64,000 nucleotides of DNA from Anas platyrhynchos. Its lineage: Eukaryota; Chordata; Aves; Anseriformes; Anatidae. Position 1 is the first letter of the stretch. Each line of letters starts with the position of its first letter. Position numbers and translations under genes: made by a program. Of the stretch, positions 1-13,600 are shown piece after piece. The notes under the pieces were generated by a model that made no database searches, was not told the origin of the DNA, and was given only the letters and a program-made list of their open reading frames with translations. The stretch lies in contig NC_092587.1 of assembly GCF_047663525.1 (NCBI RefSeq), forward strand, positions 36,509,001 through 36,573,000, in the 5' to 3' direction.

Positions 1-1110
1 CCACAAGTAACGATAGTTTTTTCATGCTGAAGCTATAGATTGCCCAGGAATTCATCAAGTGTATGAACAGAAAAATCTATCTGAACTCAACTAACAGTTT
101 TAAAGTATATGTAATATTTTGCATATTAAGAATTCCAGGGAATTGTTTTATTTATTTATTTATTTATTTGGTAGGTTTTTTTTTTTTAATTAAGCACATG
201 AATCCAATAAACATGAGCACTAACCATGCCAAAGAAAACTAGGACTGACTGGCAAATATAGCTATAATTAAATCATTCAAGAAGCCCTCCTAGCAAAAAC
301 TAGACTAAAATCAAACACAAAATCACAACAGGTATAACTGAGCAGGATGATTTAAAAAAAACAGATATAATTATAAAACTGTAGTCTTACAACCTCTGCT
401 GTATATAATACAGCTTATACAGGAACTCATATAGTACTAGATCCTCCTTTTTTATTAGGGCTATAAAGTGAAAGTAAAAGCAAAGCTTGCAAGTGCACTT
501 GGAAGAAAACAGAAACTGGACTCAGTGCTTTCTTCCTTCCCCCAGTTACTCTTTTCTCCTATTTTTTACCATACTTTGATTTTGAGATTTGTTTTTTTTC
601 TCATGAAAATTATGAGGCAAAAAACTAAACCCACAGGAATTTTAAAAGACTAATTTTCAGGAGACAAAGAAACAAACAAACAAACAAACAAAAAAACACA
701 CACACCAAAGAGTGGGGGAGGAGCGAGAGGATTAAGAAATGATTCAGCTTTTTGGAACTAATACATATAAACAACAACATTCCAAATAGATTCTAAGAGC
801 AGATATTTAGACCATAAAACAAGAAATATCAATAATTCAGATGTTCCACACTAATATATAGCTTTTCATAATGCAAATAAACACTATTACTAACGTACTA
901 ATTAAAATAACTTTTAATAACAGCAGTTGAAATACATTTTAATAATAAACTACAGAGAAAAATGTCAGAAGAAAAGTTATACCATAATCAGGTTACAAAT
1001 TTTCTATTATAGAATCACAACACTGTGTGATCAGGCATACAGGAGTGCTCCTGAGCAACTACATAAACTAAACACACTGATACACACTGTGATTTCATTT
1101 TAGTATTTAC
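1..1110 (-). other. TMBIM4 intron 2 (cut by the window edge)
   Basis: AT-rich non-coding sequence downstream of TMBIM4 exon 2. No further TMBIM4 exon was seen here. It contains a (TTTA)n tract near 145-169 and a short (CAAA)n tract near 672-692. The small open frame at 468-653 shows no family signature and is not called. Confidence 0.8.
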
Positions 1111-2822
1111 CTTTCATGAACAAATGCCTGTACTCCAGTTGAGTACAGAAAAATTGCAGATGTGACCGTGGTCAAAAGAACTTGAATGGAAAGAATGCTG
1201 TAGACTTTCCGCAGAAAAGCTAAAAGAAAGAAAATAAAAACATAATCAACTTTCACTTACACTTATAAAGTTCAACAGTAAATCAGATACAAATTTTCTG
1301 TTTGATATGGAACTATTAGAAATTCTTTATTCAGTGAAAAAACACGTAAGAAAATAGTAATAAGCTGTTTTTCCTTAAAACACCAATACAGTATTACAGC
1401 AAGATTACACTTTTTCTTGCACATAGTTATATAGACAGCAACAATGATGACAAAAAGAAATAATAATAAAAAAACATTTAGGAAGGATTTATTTCAGACT
1501 GCTTTTATAACTACATCCAATCTCTATTTTCACTATGAAAATACTAAAAGTATGCATCCTTCATCACATTCCTGGTATCTAATGGATGTAAATGAAAAAC
1601 GATAAGCTTGGAGGTTGTGTGGAGACAAAAAGAGCTGTAAGTATTTTTAAACAGCTAAACCTTTACAGTAATATTGATTTAATTGACCTTTTGTCATGTT
1701 AGACATAATTTATCATTTGTGACTTGTGCTGTACTAGATGGATACCTACAGATATAAGCTACTACAAGAAATTTCTCAATTAAGCTAACAGGTTTCCTAA
1801 TTCATGAATAAGAGAGTGGTTCACGACACTATGATATGGGACATAACACATATGTCCCACTCTAAATGGAAGGAGACCAAGTCTATTAAGTAAAATGCTC
1901 TGCAACTAAGAATAGGTTTACAGCGAGAATCAGTCAAGCCTTAACAACACAGATTAAACGAATTTCAGAGCACATGCTAAGAGACACTAAATTAAGCTCA
2001 GCAGTGCTTCTGCAGCAGGCAAAATTAAATATATTTGTAAGCTATGAGGGACCAGACCCTACTTTGCTGTAGCACACTGAACATACACAGAGGTAGCCTG
2101 CTAGCTGGCCTGCCCTTCTCCCCACATTACTGAACGCGTCAGCAGTTTTGCTAAGGGCAAGACCGCTTTCATACTTGCTAGGGCATCTTTTAATTTCCAA
2201 ACAAGATAAAATTGTATTTTAATAGAGAGAGATCTCCTGCTTATCAGAAATGTCTACTAAAAAATTCGCTGCGTACACTGTTTTTATTCTAAGGTGTATA
2301 CTACAATGCTCTACCTACTTCAGCAAGTAGTAGCGATGAAAACATTTAATATAGGAGTATCCAACGTATTTAAGACCTGAATGCGAACAGCAAAGCAGCA
2401 TTTCAAGGCCACAGCTATGGCCTGACAGCACCCAGGCGCTGAAGCTGAGGAGACAACACCTGAAAACACCCCTCAGAAGAAATTAACCCCCCTCAATTTC
2501 CGGGTTAAGCTACTGTATTTAATTACAGACTCCAGTTTTAACACGCACACTTTTTACCAGTCTGATTTGAGCTTCAAAACGCATCGCTGTAGGGTTTCAC
2601 CCCCCTGGTAAGCAGACCTACACCCACCCCCCCCACACCCCACAGAAACGCCAAAATGAGTCCCCGGGGAACCAGGGACCGCACGGGCAGGGCAGGGGGG
2701 GCCCTTCCTCGTCCCCAGCCCCTACCCATGCGGATGTGGACGCTGGCCGAGGCCACATTGCTGCCGTAGTTGAAGTCATCCTCGATGGAGCTCCGCGGGT
2801 ACCGCTGCTCCGCCGCCGCCAT
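1111..2822 (-). CDS. TMBIM4: TMBIM4 (Golgi anti-apoptotic protein / Lifeguard 4), first two coding exons, partial
   Basis: Exon 1 is 2726-2822 (97 nt). It starts with ATG at 2822 and encodes [20 protein letters not shown] followed by a segment ending HIRM. Its donor is GG|GTAGG. Exon 2 is 1111-1219 (109 nt), with acceptor TTTTAG and donor AAAG|GTAAAT. It encodes [19 protein letters not shown] and the start of the first membrane span, ending AFVHER. The phases join cleanly: exon 1 leaves one base that completes the Ala codon. The N-terminal [13 protein letters not shown] block and the [10 protein letters not shown] block are diagnostic of TMBIM4. The family consists of seven-span Bax-inhibitor-1 proteins, and this member sits in the Golgi, modulates calcium release and protects against apoptosis. 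The remaining exons lie beyond the left edge. Other in-frame upstream codons exist in the CpG island, but this ATG matches the family N-terminus. Confidence 0.96.
1220..2725 (-). other. TMBIM4 intron 1
   Basis: A 1.5-kb intron bounded by GT on the exon 1 side (GTAGG) and TTTTAG at exon 2. It is AT-rich over most of its length and becomes C-rich towards the CpG island near 2590. No other gene or repeat was recognised in it. Confidence 0.85.
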
Positions 2823-3150
2823 GGCCGCCGCCCTCCTCCCCTCACGCACCAACGGCCGCCACCGCCCCGCTGCCGAGCCCCGAGCGCCTCGATGGCGCCG
2901 AGCGCCGAGCGCCTCGATGGCGGCGCCCGGCCGTTCCCGCCCGCCGCCCCCAAATGGCGGCCCCCGGGGCTGTGGCGAGGCACGGAGCCCCCTCAGGGCG
3001 AAGTGGGGAGCCCCCGAGTTTGGGTTTTTCTACGCGGGGGGGCTGCGGGATCACAGGAAGGTTGGGTTTGCTGTGAGAAGCCCTTCGTTGTGCCGTCCTT
3101 TTGCCCGCCCAGGTCTGCCCCGCTGGAGATTGACGATGGCTCGAGGAAAT
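2560..3150. promoter_or_regulatory. CpG-island promoter of TMBIM4
   Basis: This is a sharp rise in G+C and CpG around TMBIM4 exon 1, against AT-rich flanks. A YY1-type motif, CAAATGGCGGCC, lies at 2951-2962, about 130 bp upstream of the TMBIM4 ATG. A second ATGGCGGC core lies near 2917-2924, inside a short direct duplication of GAGCGCCTCGATGGCG (2880-2925). The long overlapping open frames on both strands here come from base composition and not from genes. No coding exon for a plus-strand partner gene was recognised, so bidirectional use is not shown. Confidence 0.75.
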
Positions 3151-3414
3151 GTGTTTGTGCCTGTGTGAAACTCAATTTCCTGTTGCTATTTTTTAAGTCT
3201 GACAGGTCGTAAGGGGAAGCTCCAGAGACTGAAAAAAAATAAAAAATCATCCGTTTTACTGATCTTCACCTCTGATTCATCTCCATCTGCTATGTGGAAA
3301 CCGTTCATCAGGTCCATGGCTACGAATATGTATCAGCGTTCAGCAATAAATGATAAAAAAGGCTTTGGGTGTGCATGTTCACTATCGCTGTACAACCCCC
3401 AAAGCCATGTTTGA

Positions 3415-3545
3415 CTTAGAATCATATCATAGACTCATTAGGGTTGGAAAAGACCTTCAAGATACCTGGTCCAACCATCACCCTACTACCAACATCACCC
3501 ACTGTACCATGTCCGTAAGCGCCAGGTCCAACCTTTCCTCGTATA
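3415..3545 (-). repeat. CR1 LINE 3'-end fragment
   Basis: It reads CATAGACTCATTAGGGTTGG and continues with AAAAGACCTTCAAGATACC and a segment resembling ACTGAACCATGTCCCTAAGC. This is the reverse complement of an avian CR1 3' end, so the element lies on the minus strand. It is short and diverged, indicating an old insertion. Confidence 0.8.
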
Positions 3546-6500
3546 AATATTTCATGCAAAGTAGAATTTGGTTCTGGCTTTCTCCTAATTATACATCTTA
3601 TCCTTCAAAGTGAATGCAGATCAATTAAACACAGCACAAAGATGCTCAATGTTTCTCAGACATATTTTGTACCATTAACCTTTATATGTGTGGAATTGCC
3701 CCCAACAAAGTTCCCCAAGATGGTAATTCCCATTTAGGGATTCACGAAAAATAGGGGTGTGGGAAGGGGAATGCAAAATGTTATTTTTTGACTTGTGAAT
3801 ATTATCAAAAGCCTCCCAAGGAACTGAAGTGATAGACATTTTAGAAATGTATGTAAAAGATTCAACTCAAATAAAGTACTTTTAAAAATTGGAAAATAGT
3901 GGCCTCTACTCTACTCAGATTCTCAAGGGACAAGTAAATAAATTATGTGAGTCTGTGATGAAATAATCTTGAACAAAGTTCTCCTACTGAGCTGACCTAA
4001 GATATTACATTTCAATTACAGATACAAAAATTATGAACATTACTTTATATTCTGGGAAGTATTTATGGTTTTTAAAATTTTATTTCGCATTTTTAGTTGT
4101 TGTAGAGTAGGATCTGTCAGCTTTAATTCCGAATTTGGAGATTTATGCATTGCTTGCATTGCTGAATAGTAACTGTTTTGAAATAATTATGCTGCCTGCT
4201 TTCTTGTGAAAGCCTTTGGTCTTCCAGTGCTAGGCATTACTGGCCAGCGTGACCAGTACTCCCTGGTGCAAGTCCACCTAGAAGCCATCACCGATTAGAG
4301 CCCTGCCATCCCAGGCACTGTCCATCACCAGCAGCTGCTTGCTCAATTTGTGAGTCAGCTGCGGGGAACATCACTTTGGATGCACGCAGCTAGATGTTTA
4401 GATACTGCAGGCCAGAACACTTTGTAGAGCAGAAGTTATTAATGGATTTATACAATAGGGGCTTATTTGTGGCCTCAGGCTTTTGAGTTGATAAGATAAA
4501 CAGGATCATTATCAGTATTGCTCCCAAGCCTCATTAAGCAGTTGTAACCTAAAATGAGCTGAGAACCACTAAGGTGCTGAGATATGGTGAAACTCTTTCA
4601 TTTTTCTTCAGTAAAAAACTGAACTTTTGCTACCAAGATTATGATGGACTTCATTGGAACCTCAATACCCCTTTTCAAATCAGAGAGGCTCTCTGTTCTC
4701 TGCTTCTGTGAATTAAAAGGGCCTTTCTGCATGTATTTGGATAGCAAAGAATGCATGCTCAGCAATATCTTGAGTAAGTACTATAGGCAGTGTGCTTTTG
4801 TAAGGCTGGAAAAAGGTGACACTTTATAATGGATTTGGAAACTACAGTGCGCTATCTACCTCTTATGATAATCACTAGCTATTTGGAAGCCTCATGAAAA
4901 TGATGGATGGTCTCACTTCTTTGTGAGAAATGGAAAAGTTCAGAGCATTGCAATAGAATGGACTTGAGCAAATTTGCAATTAGTCTAGGCCTAGAAAAGA
5001 ATAAAGGAGAGGCATAATAGTCTTCAAATACTTTATAGAAGGCTGTTGCAGTTCTCCAGATGTGAAGAAAGTAGCAAGTAAGAGGTAGTGTGGCTTAAAC
5101 TAGTAAGGAAGGTTCAGAGTGAAAAGTTGAAAACTTCTTGTAGTGTAAGCAGAGGAAAGCTGTGAAATAGGCACAGGCTATGAGACAGGAGATTGCAGGA
5201 AACAGGCATGTGCACCTTTGCACTTTTGCTCACCAACCTTCTGTGTGGAAGATGTTAGTCTGATGTAAGCCGCCAAGGAACCGTAATGGGCTTATTCAGA
5301 AAGGCAAGGGACAAAGCAGCAAATGATTCATTCAATGACGCTACTCAAGCACAATCTGTTAGGGTTGCTGCAGATGGCAGAGGAAAATTATTTACATCTG
5401 CAGTACAGATAAACCCTGCAATTTTCATGCCAAAAGACAGCATCGTTCTTGTCCTGAGATCTTTTTCTGCTAGTAGCAGGCACACACATAATGCACAGGG
5501 CGGTGAGCAGTGCTGTAGAGTGGCTGTACTGAACTGAGGTTTAATAACACAGCCTCTGCCTGGCTGAATGCTTTCAATGTCTTTGCAATTTTCCATTCCT
5601 CACTTGGGAAAGTATACCTTATAAAATGCTAAATATGCCTTATAAAAAGCAAAGTATGTTTTACATTGCCTTTCTTTTCTGTATTTGATGTTTCCATAAA
5701 CATACCTCCATCACAGTATTTTTATTTGAAACCACTGCAGTCCCACAGCGACTTGCCTAGGACCGGCTAGACACCATCCATGCATCCATTCTGCATGCGT
5801 GCAGGGTGAAAGAGCTTTCTGTTCTCCAGGCTCTGGTTTGGACTCCTGTATGGGGAAAGGAAGCTCTTTCTCACTAGAAACTCACTAGAAACGGACTCTT
5901 CTGTGCCTTTTGTCTGTTATACATAATCAGTAGCATTGCTGGAAAAATTCCATCTGGTGCTCAGAGGTGCTCGGGAAAGGTACTTGGAGCACTGCCAGGA
6001 TTCTGCTTCTAGCAAGAGGTTTGGTTTTAAATAATTGTGCCAGAGCCCCTTCGTTTGTTGCAGCTCCGAGTAATGTTCCCAGAATGACCCCTCGCAGCAT
6101 CCCTTTGATATCCACCTGTGTGTCTTCACGTAATCACAGCTGTCCTTAAGGCAGGACAAAGCAGTTTCCCCAGATTGCAAAGCCCATGACCTCCGCATGG
6201 CTCCGGACAAATGCATGACGCATGATTCCTGTCATGTTGCTCGCATGCAGGGTGTGCAGTCACACGTGGGGCACTGGGGCAGCAGGGAGGTGAGATCCAG
6301 TCACTTTGCAGAACGGCGCTGTGCGGATGTGAAGCACCGTGGAAAAGCAGAGGAGAGAGGTTTGGTTACATATGTGCATCCACCCAGCTGTCACCCATTA
6401 ATTTATCCCCAAATGAACTTTGTTCTCTTAATTTCAAAATAGGTGGCTAGTTAGGGTAGAGGGATCGTTTTACTGTGTGACCATGAAGAATCTGAATTTC

Positions 6501-8032
6501 AAGAAACGTGTTTTACTGTGAATTTATTCTCACACTCAAGATACGAAGTTCTTGACAAGTGGAGACAATCTCACAATGGCAAAGTTCTTCCAAATTAAAT
6601 TTTTAATTGCTCTAGTAACTACAGAAGTGTCACGTTGCTCTTACAGGGCAGGAAAATAACAAAGAGAGTCAGGGACAGATGTACCATCTGCTACTCTAAA
6701 ACCCCTGATGGTGAATTTTAAAATCCTCGGATCAAGGAAAGAGAGTTTATCTTCTTTAATACGTACAGTTTCATGAGAAAGGCTCTACCAAGAGCAAGCA
6801 GGTCACCAGGCTAACCTTTCATTATTTCAGGATGAAAAACCTCTCTGAGCGTTCCTGTAGTTTACTAGACCCCTCATCTTTGCCATATGATTTTTATTTA
6901 TTTATTTATTTATTATCCTGTGAAAACCCATCTGCATTACGTATTCCTTCTTTATACCTCACCGGGTTATAACTTGATTAACTCCTTTATGTGTGTGTGT
7001 GCGTTGTTCATGAGACACAGCAAGTTAGATTTGGGTCTTGGGATCACGAAACACTGGAGGGCTCAGATGCAGTAAGAAATGGGTTGTCGGTAGGAACTGA
7101 GCTTCCCGGTGGCACTACCTTTCTGGAGTTTGGACTACCTTTCTGAAGTCCATAAATGTGTGGGGAATGAGCGTACCTGCTAGGGAGCACAAAGTGGAAA
7201 TTAGCTGTGTGCACTGGCCTTTATTCTAAAGATTGTGAGCAGCTCTTGAGCAGACTTGTTGGTCAGGATCAAGCTGAAAGTTGGTTTTGCTTATAATCCC
7301 ACCTTTGTTATTTTAGTAACTGTTGAGGTTGAGAAAAAGAGCCTTACCATTTTACTCCATGTGCAAGACCAAATCTTGGGGAAATGTAGAGTGCTATACG
7401 AGCAATCCAGCTTTAAGTTATTTATTCTTTTTTTTTTTTTTTTTAATGGATTTTTTAAAATGGAGTTAATATTACAAAAACAGAACAAAACAAAGCAAAA
7501 AAAAAAAAAAACAGCAATTTAATAGCAGTGCTATTATATTTATAAATAAGGGGGAAGTATTCATGAATTGTTTCTCTGAATGAAGCATCAAAACACACCA
7601 CCATGGATAGTTTGATGTTGTTTTGTTCAGTTTCAATTTAGCAGCAAGAGCTGCTCGAATTTTGTGAATGCCATATGGAGCCTGTTTATAAAACAGTTAT
7701 CTGCTCTTTCTATACAAATCCTAATGTGCTTTAATTATCTTCATTGGACAGCCTACATTACCTGTAATGGGTAATTATTCTGTCATCTAAAAACCTGTGT
7801 GCACTCTTGGAAATTAGTTTATCTAAACCTTTGAGCTTCTTTTGACATGAACAGCTTTAATTCTTAACATTTTTTTCCTTGCATTTTGAAAAAGTGGGGT
7901 CAGCTTTGCTTATTTCTGTGTGAGCGTCTAGCGCAATAGCATCCTGATAAGAACTCCCATGTGGAACAACAATAATAATGTGTACACTGTTAATGGAAAA
8001 AATCCTGAATTTATAATAGTTATGGCTTCCCT

Positions 8033-8325
8033 GCTGTTGGTCAGGTTCTTTTCAGTGGTGCCCCGGGACGGGACAAGAGGCAAAGGGCACAAAGTGGAGC
8101 AGAGGAGGTTCCCTCTGAACACCAGGAGCATTTCTGTGCTGGGTGGGTGATCGAGCTCTGGTATAGGCTGCCCAAAGAGGCTGTGGGGTCTTCTCCTTGG
8201 AGATCTTCAAAAGCCACATGGACGTGGACACGGGCAGCCTGCTCTGGGTGTCCCTGCTTGGGTAGGGGTTGGGGAAGATGGGCCCCAGAGGTCCCTGCCA
8301 GCCTCAGCCATCCTGGGACTCTGGG
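8033..8325 (+). repeat. CR1 LINE 3'-end fragment
   Basis: It contains the typical CR1 3' untranslated and terminal motifs in sense order: TCAGTGGTGCCCCGGGACGG, the GGCTGCCCAAAGAGGCTGTG block, GATCTTCAAAAGCCACATGG, and a degenerate terminal CCTGCCAGCCTCAGCCATCC. The open frames reading through it on both strands are by-products of its G+C content. Confidence 0.88.
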
Positions 8326-10629
8326 CATGCTCTGGCTGCATACTGGTGCTTGGGGAGCCGGGATTTGGGGAGGGCACAGCTCACCCCTGGGCACTGCCTG
8401 CACCCATGGGTTTGCCTGGAGTGGCTGCATAAGGCACAAAATATGCTGAAGCTTCCTCAGCTCCTCACTCAGATATCTTCTTCCTCCTCTTCCTGCAAAG
8501 AGGGCAGGGCTGGCGTGGGCAGAGAAGTGAAGGACTGAAGATGGAGTCGTGGCACTCACTCACAAGGTTAATTATTTAGTGAAGCAGACCAGCATTAAGT
8601 CTCAGGATGTGTATGCCAGGTTACTACTTATTTTGCATGAGGCAGAAAAAAAGCTCATGACTCCAAACTTTGCAAAGCAATTCCATGTCACATCAAACAA
8701 CCTCTTTGTAACAGAAGTTCAGAAAAGTGTACTACAGATCCCTAAATACCACACTTGTTCCAGATGGTTGCAGTAAAGGGAAAAAGACTTGAAAATAGGT
8801 CTCTCACCTGAGTGTTTTCCAGTGTTGATTAATATTTAAATAGCACTTTTATTTTAAGAACATGAGTGAGTCTCTTGTAGTCTTGACATTCTCCCGAACT
8901 AGCAGGAAGAACAGTGGTGCTTTAGCAATCAGCCAGAGATTTGGATGAGCACTAATGAATTTTCAGCTGATTGTTCCTTTTCAAAATTGTTTTTGAAGAC
9001 GTGCCTCAGAACTGCTGCTCATTTGTAAGGGATGCCTTTGCAGAGATTACAGGCTGGACAATCATCTTTGTTAAATTCAACATTTTTTCAGCATTCTCAT
9101 CTGCATCATCCCTGTTTGTCCTTTTGAAGATTTTTGGACAAGGCATGTCCGCTTTGAAAAATCACTCCATTATTTTTTCAAGTCGAATTAGGGTGAGATT
9201 TTTCCAATGCCCTTAGGGATTATTGCTTATTGATTATAATTAATTATTGCTACTAACATTTAATAACATTAATTGCTATTAATATTTGATGCTAAGTGTT
9301 AATGCCGTGACGTGAAAATCAGAAGCATCACTACTTCACCTGCAGCAAGAAAGAAGCTCAGCAGCCCTGCTCATTTAAGAACAAATTATTAATTTCCCTC
9401 CAACTGCAGGCCTTGGCTATAAGGACTGCTATTAGTAGCTTTACTTCTATAAAGCATACGTTGTACACTTCAATAAAAAATCCATGGTGGTGCCTTCTTC
9501 TTCACAAGGATGTCACTACCAAGAGCTCAGTGGGCTGCAGCGTGGATTTGTGCTCAGCAGATCTGTACTCTCTGTGGTGTCTGTCAGCCTGCTGCCACCT
9601 GGGAGTGAAATGCCCCTGCTGTGGTTTAAAACCAGGTCAAGTACATTTATTTAGTTTAAGGGAACATATTTTTGACAGCGGTGTTTGCGTTTAAGCCTGT
9701 GTTAGAGATGAGTGATGCTGACCATGCAGAAAAGCAGCCAGAATGATGTAGTCCTTGCAGTTATATGAAGAAGTTGAATGATCCAGGTAAATTTCCAGTG
9801 TAAATCCCTACATTTGGCCTATTGTCATCTGTGTGAGATCTTACTGACCTTTCTGTAAGCACGCGTCATCTGGAGCACATCTGCATTATATTACATCCTA
9901 ATACATTGATGCAATACTGCTTTTGATTTTTAGAGATTCTTGCTCAAGAAAAATGTATTTTAAAATGATTTTAAATGACAGTTTTCTCTTTATCTTAATG
10001 AGTCAGCCATTAAAGTGATTGATTCATTAATTCTAATACTTGGTATTAGACAATTAATCTAATTAGAAATCTAATTTCTCCGCTAAAATATTAAACACAC
10101 TCATTAATACCTGCCAGCAAAATAATTGTAAGTGAACCCTCTCATTAGTGCTTTCCCGATTCCTGGCCAAAATAACACAACTGTTGTGCAGTTACTTGAA
10201 AGCACCATGGCAGAATTTAGTAGCAATACTTCAAATGAAAATCATTGCTGGGGCAGATCTCTGCTTTATCATCTCTGTGAGGTTTCTAAAGGGAAGAACA
10301 GATGTGTCTGCTAAAGTATTAACATACTTATAGTTATTTATTAGTCTTCTGATAACCTTATGTTTGGGGGAAACTAGCCCTTTATATTCAAACATTAATT
10401 TCTCCTTTTTCAAGGAGAAGTTTAACAAGGAGAGAGTGATCTGTCAGCTGGTTTCCAAAGCATCTGTTCTGATGTACTTTCTAAGTACTGGATCTCAGTC
10501 TTGAGACTTCTCTGCTCTCATATAATAGCAGGACTGAAATATCTGATTTTACATGGCTGTGATGCAACTCATTCTAGGGAAAATTTCAAAAAAAGGTGAC
10601 AAACCCACCATAAACTCCCCTGATAAATT

Positions 10630-10694
10630 AAAATAATAACAATAATAATGACATCAATTAATAATAATAATAGTATCAATAATAATAATAATAG
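10630..10694 (+). repeat. (AAT)n microsatellite
   Basis: An interrupted AAT/ATA trinucleotide tract of about 65 bp. It also generates runs of Asn/Ile/Leu in the shadow open frames. Confidence 0.85.
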
Positions 10695-13600
10695 TTTTTT
10701 ATATAAATTATTCAATATCTTTATAAAAGTCAGACTCAAATGCCCTCTACAGTGCCCCTGGGGTAGTTTCTTAAATGCAGGCAGGCTCATTGCAAACAAA
10801 TCATGCAGTACGGACATAAACTCCCAGGACTGCCCAGGCAGTCTGGGTTTCCCAGATCTATGGAAAGTCCTGCAGGGTAGGCTTCCTTCCGCAGCTCATG
10901 CCCTCCAGGTGTTAGAGCTGGTGGCTGCACCTCTGCCCTTAGGTCTAGAGCTGCCTTGTAGTTAAGCTGCTAATTTTCTGGGATGCTTTGCAAAACACAC
11001 GCCTCCACAGACTGTTTTGAAGATTGGTGTACTTTTCTGAGTGTCTGGAATAGGGCCATGTTTGAGATTGCCTGAGCCAGAAGTTCATCCCAGAAAGGTG
11101 GGATTTACGGTCTCACTTTCCTAAAAGCCTTTGGTTGCCAACATTATGTAGTAATTTTTGAAGATTTTGCATCTCCTTGGGATTTGGGACTGAATTATGG
11201 CTTTGCTCTCTTCTAAATTGGTTCACTTGTTTGATTTTTATACAATGATTTGCTTACAGCTGAATGTTAACCTAGGATGGACAGTGCAACACATCATCGT
11301 GAAGAGCTTCAGGAGTAGACGTTTCCAAAGACAAATTTTAACAGACAGACATATTTTGTTATAAATCCGCACTGAATAACTTAGTGTGTAGATCGTAGTC
11401 AGCATGAGCTGAACTACATGAGGGCTGCTGTATGGGATCAGAGAAGGAAGATAATGGAACACCATGGCTGGTGGCAGGGAGATTGAGCAGCTTAAGCTAA
11501 TTACAAATTAACAGCTTTAGTTATTATTTGGCCTATTTTCTATGTGAGTATCACCTTAAAATGTCATTTGGAGCAAAATTTAGTCTTGTTAGTTCCTGCA
11601 CAGCAGAACTGGAGCTCTGGCACACCCCAGGGCATTCATAATCAGTCAGGTGCCAGTGTGAAAGTTTGTGTCTCAAGGTACATTGCAGGATCAGCTGCTT
11701 CCCAGCCATGCTGTGCTGCCAGCTGTTTGAATATTGCTTCCCAAGTCTCAGAAATAAATGCATGTTGTGTTATCAGTAAATTGTGGCTGGTATTTTGCGT
11801 TGTCTTTCTAGGAGGTTTGTCCAGAGATGGAAATCTGTGTGCAACCTCTGAATGCTTTGAAAATTTTCATGTCTACATCTGTATGCTGCATAGAGTGGAT
11901 GACAGAGGTTAGAACTGGGAGTTCTCCCTTAAACCTTCTGCAAAATTGCATTGCTTTGCTCTTCATATTCAAATGTGCCTGCACTTGACAGGTTGCACTG
12001 CTGTTGTTAGGCTCAGGAAGCACTTAGGAAGCAGCTGACGGTGTCAGTCCTGTCTGAGAAAAACTGGGAGAAGAAATCCCAATACAGAGCTTCTCCTCCA
12101 TCCAAAATACACATCTAGAACATTTTCAAAATGATATAGTTTTACTGAAGAGCTAAGAAGAACAAAAGTTGCTGACCTCATGATATCTTTGTCTTTATAA
12201 AGAGTAATTTTTGCAGTCTAGAAAATGATACCTAAATATTCTCTGTACCCTGTGGTGCATCATTTATCTAATTTAAGTTTGTGTTAATGGCTTTTACAGC
12301 AATACCATTGTTATTGTTAAGGGAATGCTCTTGTGTCTACTAGGCACTGTAGAGATACAGTATCTGTATAAACCATGCCAGATATTCTGCTGCACATCTA
12401 GAGGTTTCTACAGACAGAGGTCAGGGCAGTAAGAATTCTGTCTGGGGTAACAGTCATAGTGGAGGTTATGATGACCTGGCTATTTGTAGACAAGGGATTT
12501 CCAGAGGCCAATTTGTAACATATGCATTTTCTTATCTAATATTTGTAATTGGTTGTGCTGTGCTGGGTTTTGCAGAGGGATGAATACACCAAGGTATTGA
12601 ATGAATACACCATTAGACTATGAAAGTCTAATGATGTGCTGATAAAAATGTATAGAACTCAGTTATTTCTCCCCTTTTTCTTTCAGGAAACAATTAGTCT
12701 AGTATGCACCCCTGAATCTCATCATTAAAGTAAAAAATGTTCAAATATGCTTTGATTGACAGTTTCTAAAAGCACTGATGTGGGAAAAGATGTTTTTCTT
12801 CAGCCCCACATATAATTATAATTCTCATTGAAATTCTTTCTGTAAATAGGTTGATGCTGGGAATATAGTTTGAGAAGCTCACATGCTTTCCTCAAATTTA
12901 TGCTTCCCATGATAACAATAAATTACAAAACTCATGTTAAGTGCCTTCTGGTTCTCAGAATACAAATGTAGACTTTTCCTTCAGAGGCTAACTGTCATAT
13001 GCATCTGTGAAGTTTGTTACTTCTACACAGGACAGAAAACAAATATAAAACTGCTGCATTTTTGTAATTTTATAGATGTTTTAATTCATCAGTGATCCAG
13101 CAATATGTAGATACCATTTATGGTAATATTGCTGATATTTCTAAAGACAGACTAACTTTAGCACAATTTTGGCTATGAAACTGTAGTTCCAGCTCTTAGT
13201 CATCAGTCTAAGCACTAGATGTCTACCTCTGTGTCTCACACCACTGATACCACTATCCTGGAATAACAAAGGATAAAACTTCTATTTTAATTAGTAAATC
13301 TCTGGGACTGTGTTCTTCTGTCAAAAAAGTATTTTATGTGAAAAGCTCTTGATTAATAAAATCTTCGTCAGTTTTCTGGCAATAGAGAAATCCTATGTTT
13401 ATTACCAACTCAGCAACACCACTTTTGTGGTGTCTTTGTGAAATATCGTGGATCTACACCCAAAAGACAGAAAATCATCCACTGTACCTTTGGCAACATA
13501 AAGAATTAAACCCCAATAATGCTATCTTGTTCATATTGCCTTAATACTTAGCATTGGTTCTTTCTGAAAATGCATTACCAATGCACCATTATTATTTAGT

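Noticed and set aside
2574-3212. Several long overlapping open frames on both strands in the CpG island
   Set aside because: Stop-codon-poor because of G+C content. Only the TMBIM4 first exon within them matches a protein.
5927-6115. Minus-strand frame MDIKGMLRGVILGTLLGAAT..
   Set aside because: Looks protein-like, but it has no recognised homologue, no splice sites, and an equally long frame on the opposite strand.
8971-9075. FEDVPQNCCSF..EITGW as a possible IRAK3 first exon
   Set aside because: Spacing to other IRAK death domains is off and there is no CpG-rich promoter context. Treated as chance.
9413-9600. Possible IRAK3 death-domain exon (ALAIRTAISSFTSIKH..) after a good CTGCAG acceptor
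   Set aside because: Only scattered identities with the human death domain, far weaker than in the kinase exons.
12030-12150. Possible IRAK3 linker exon (VSP-stop-EKLGEE..)
   Set aside because: Few identities, an internal stop and no usable donor.
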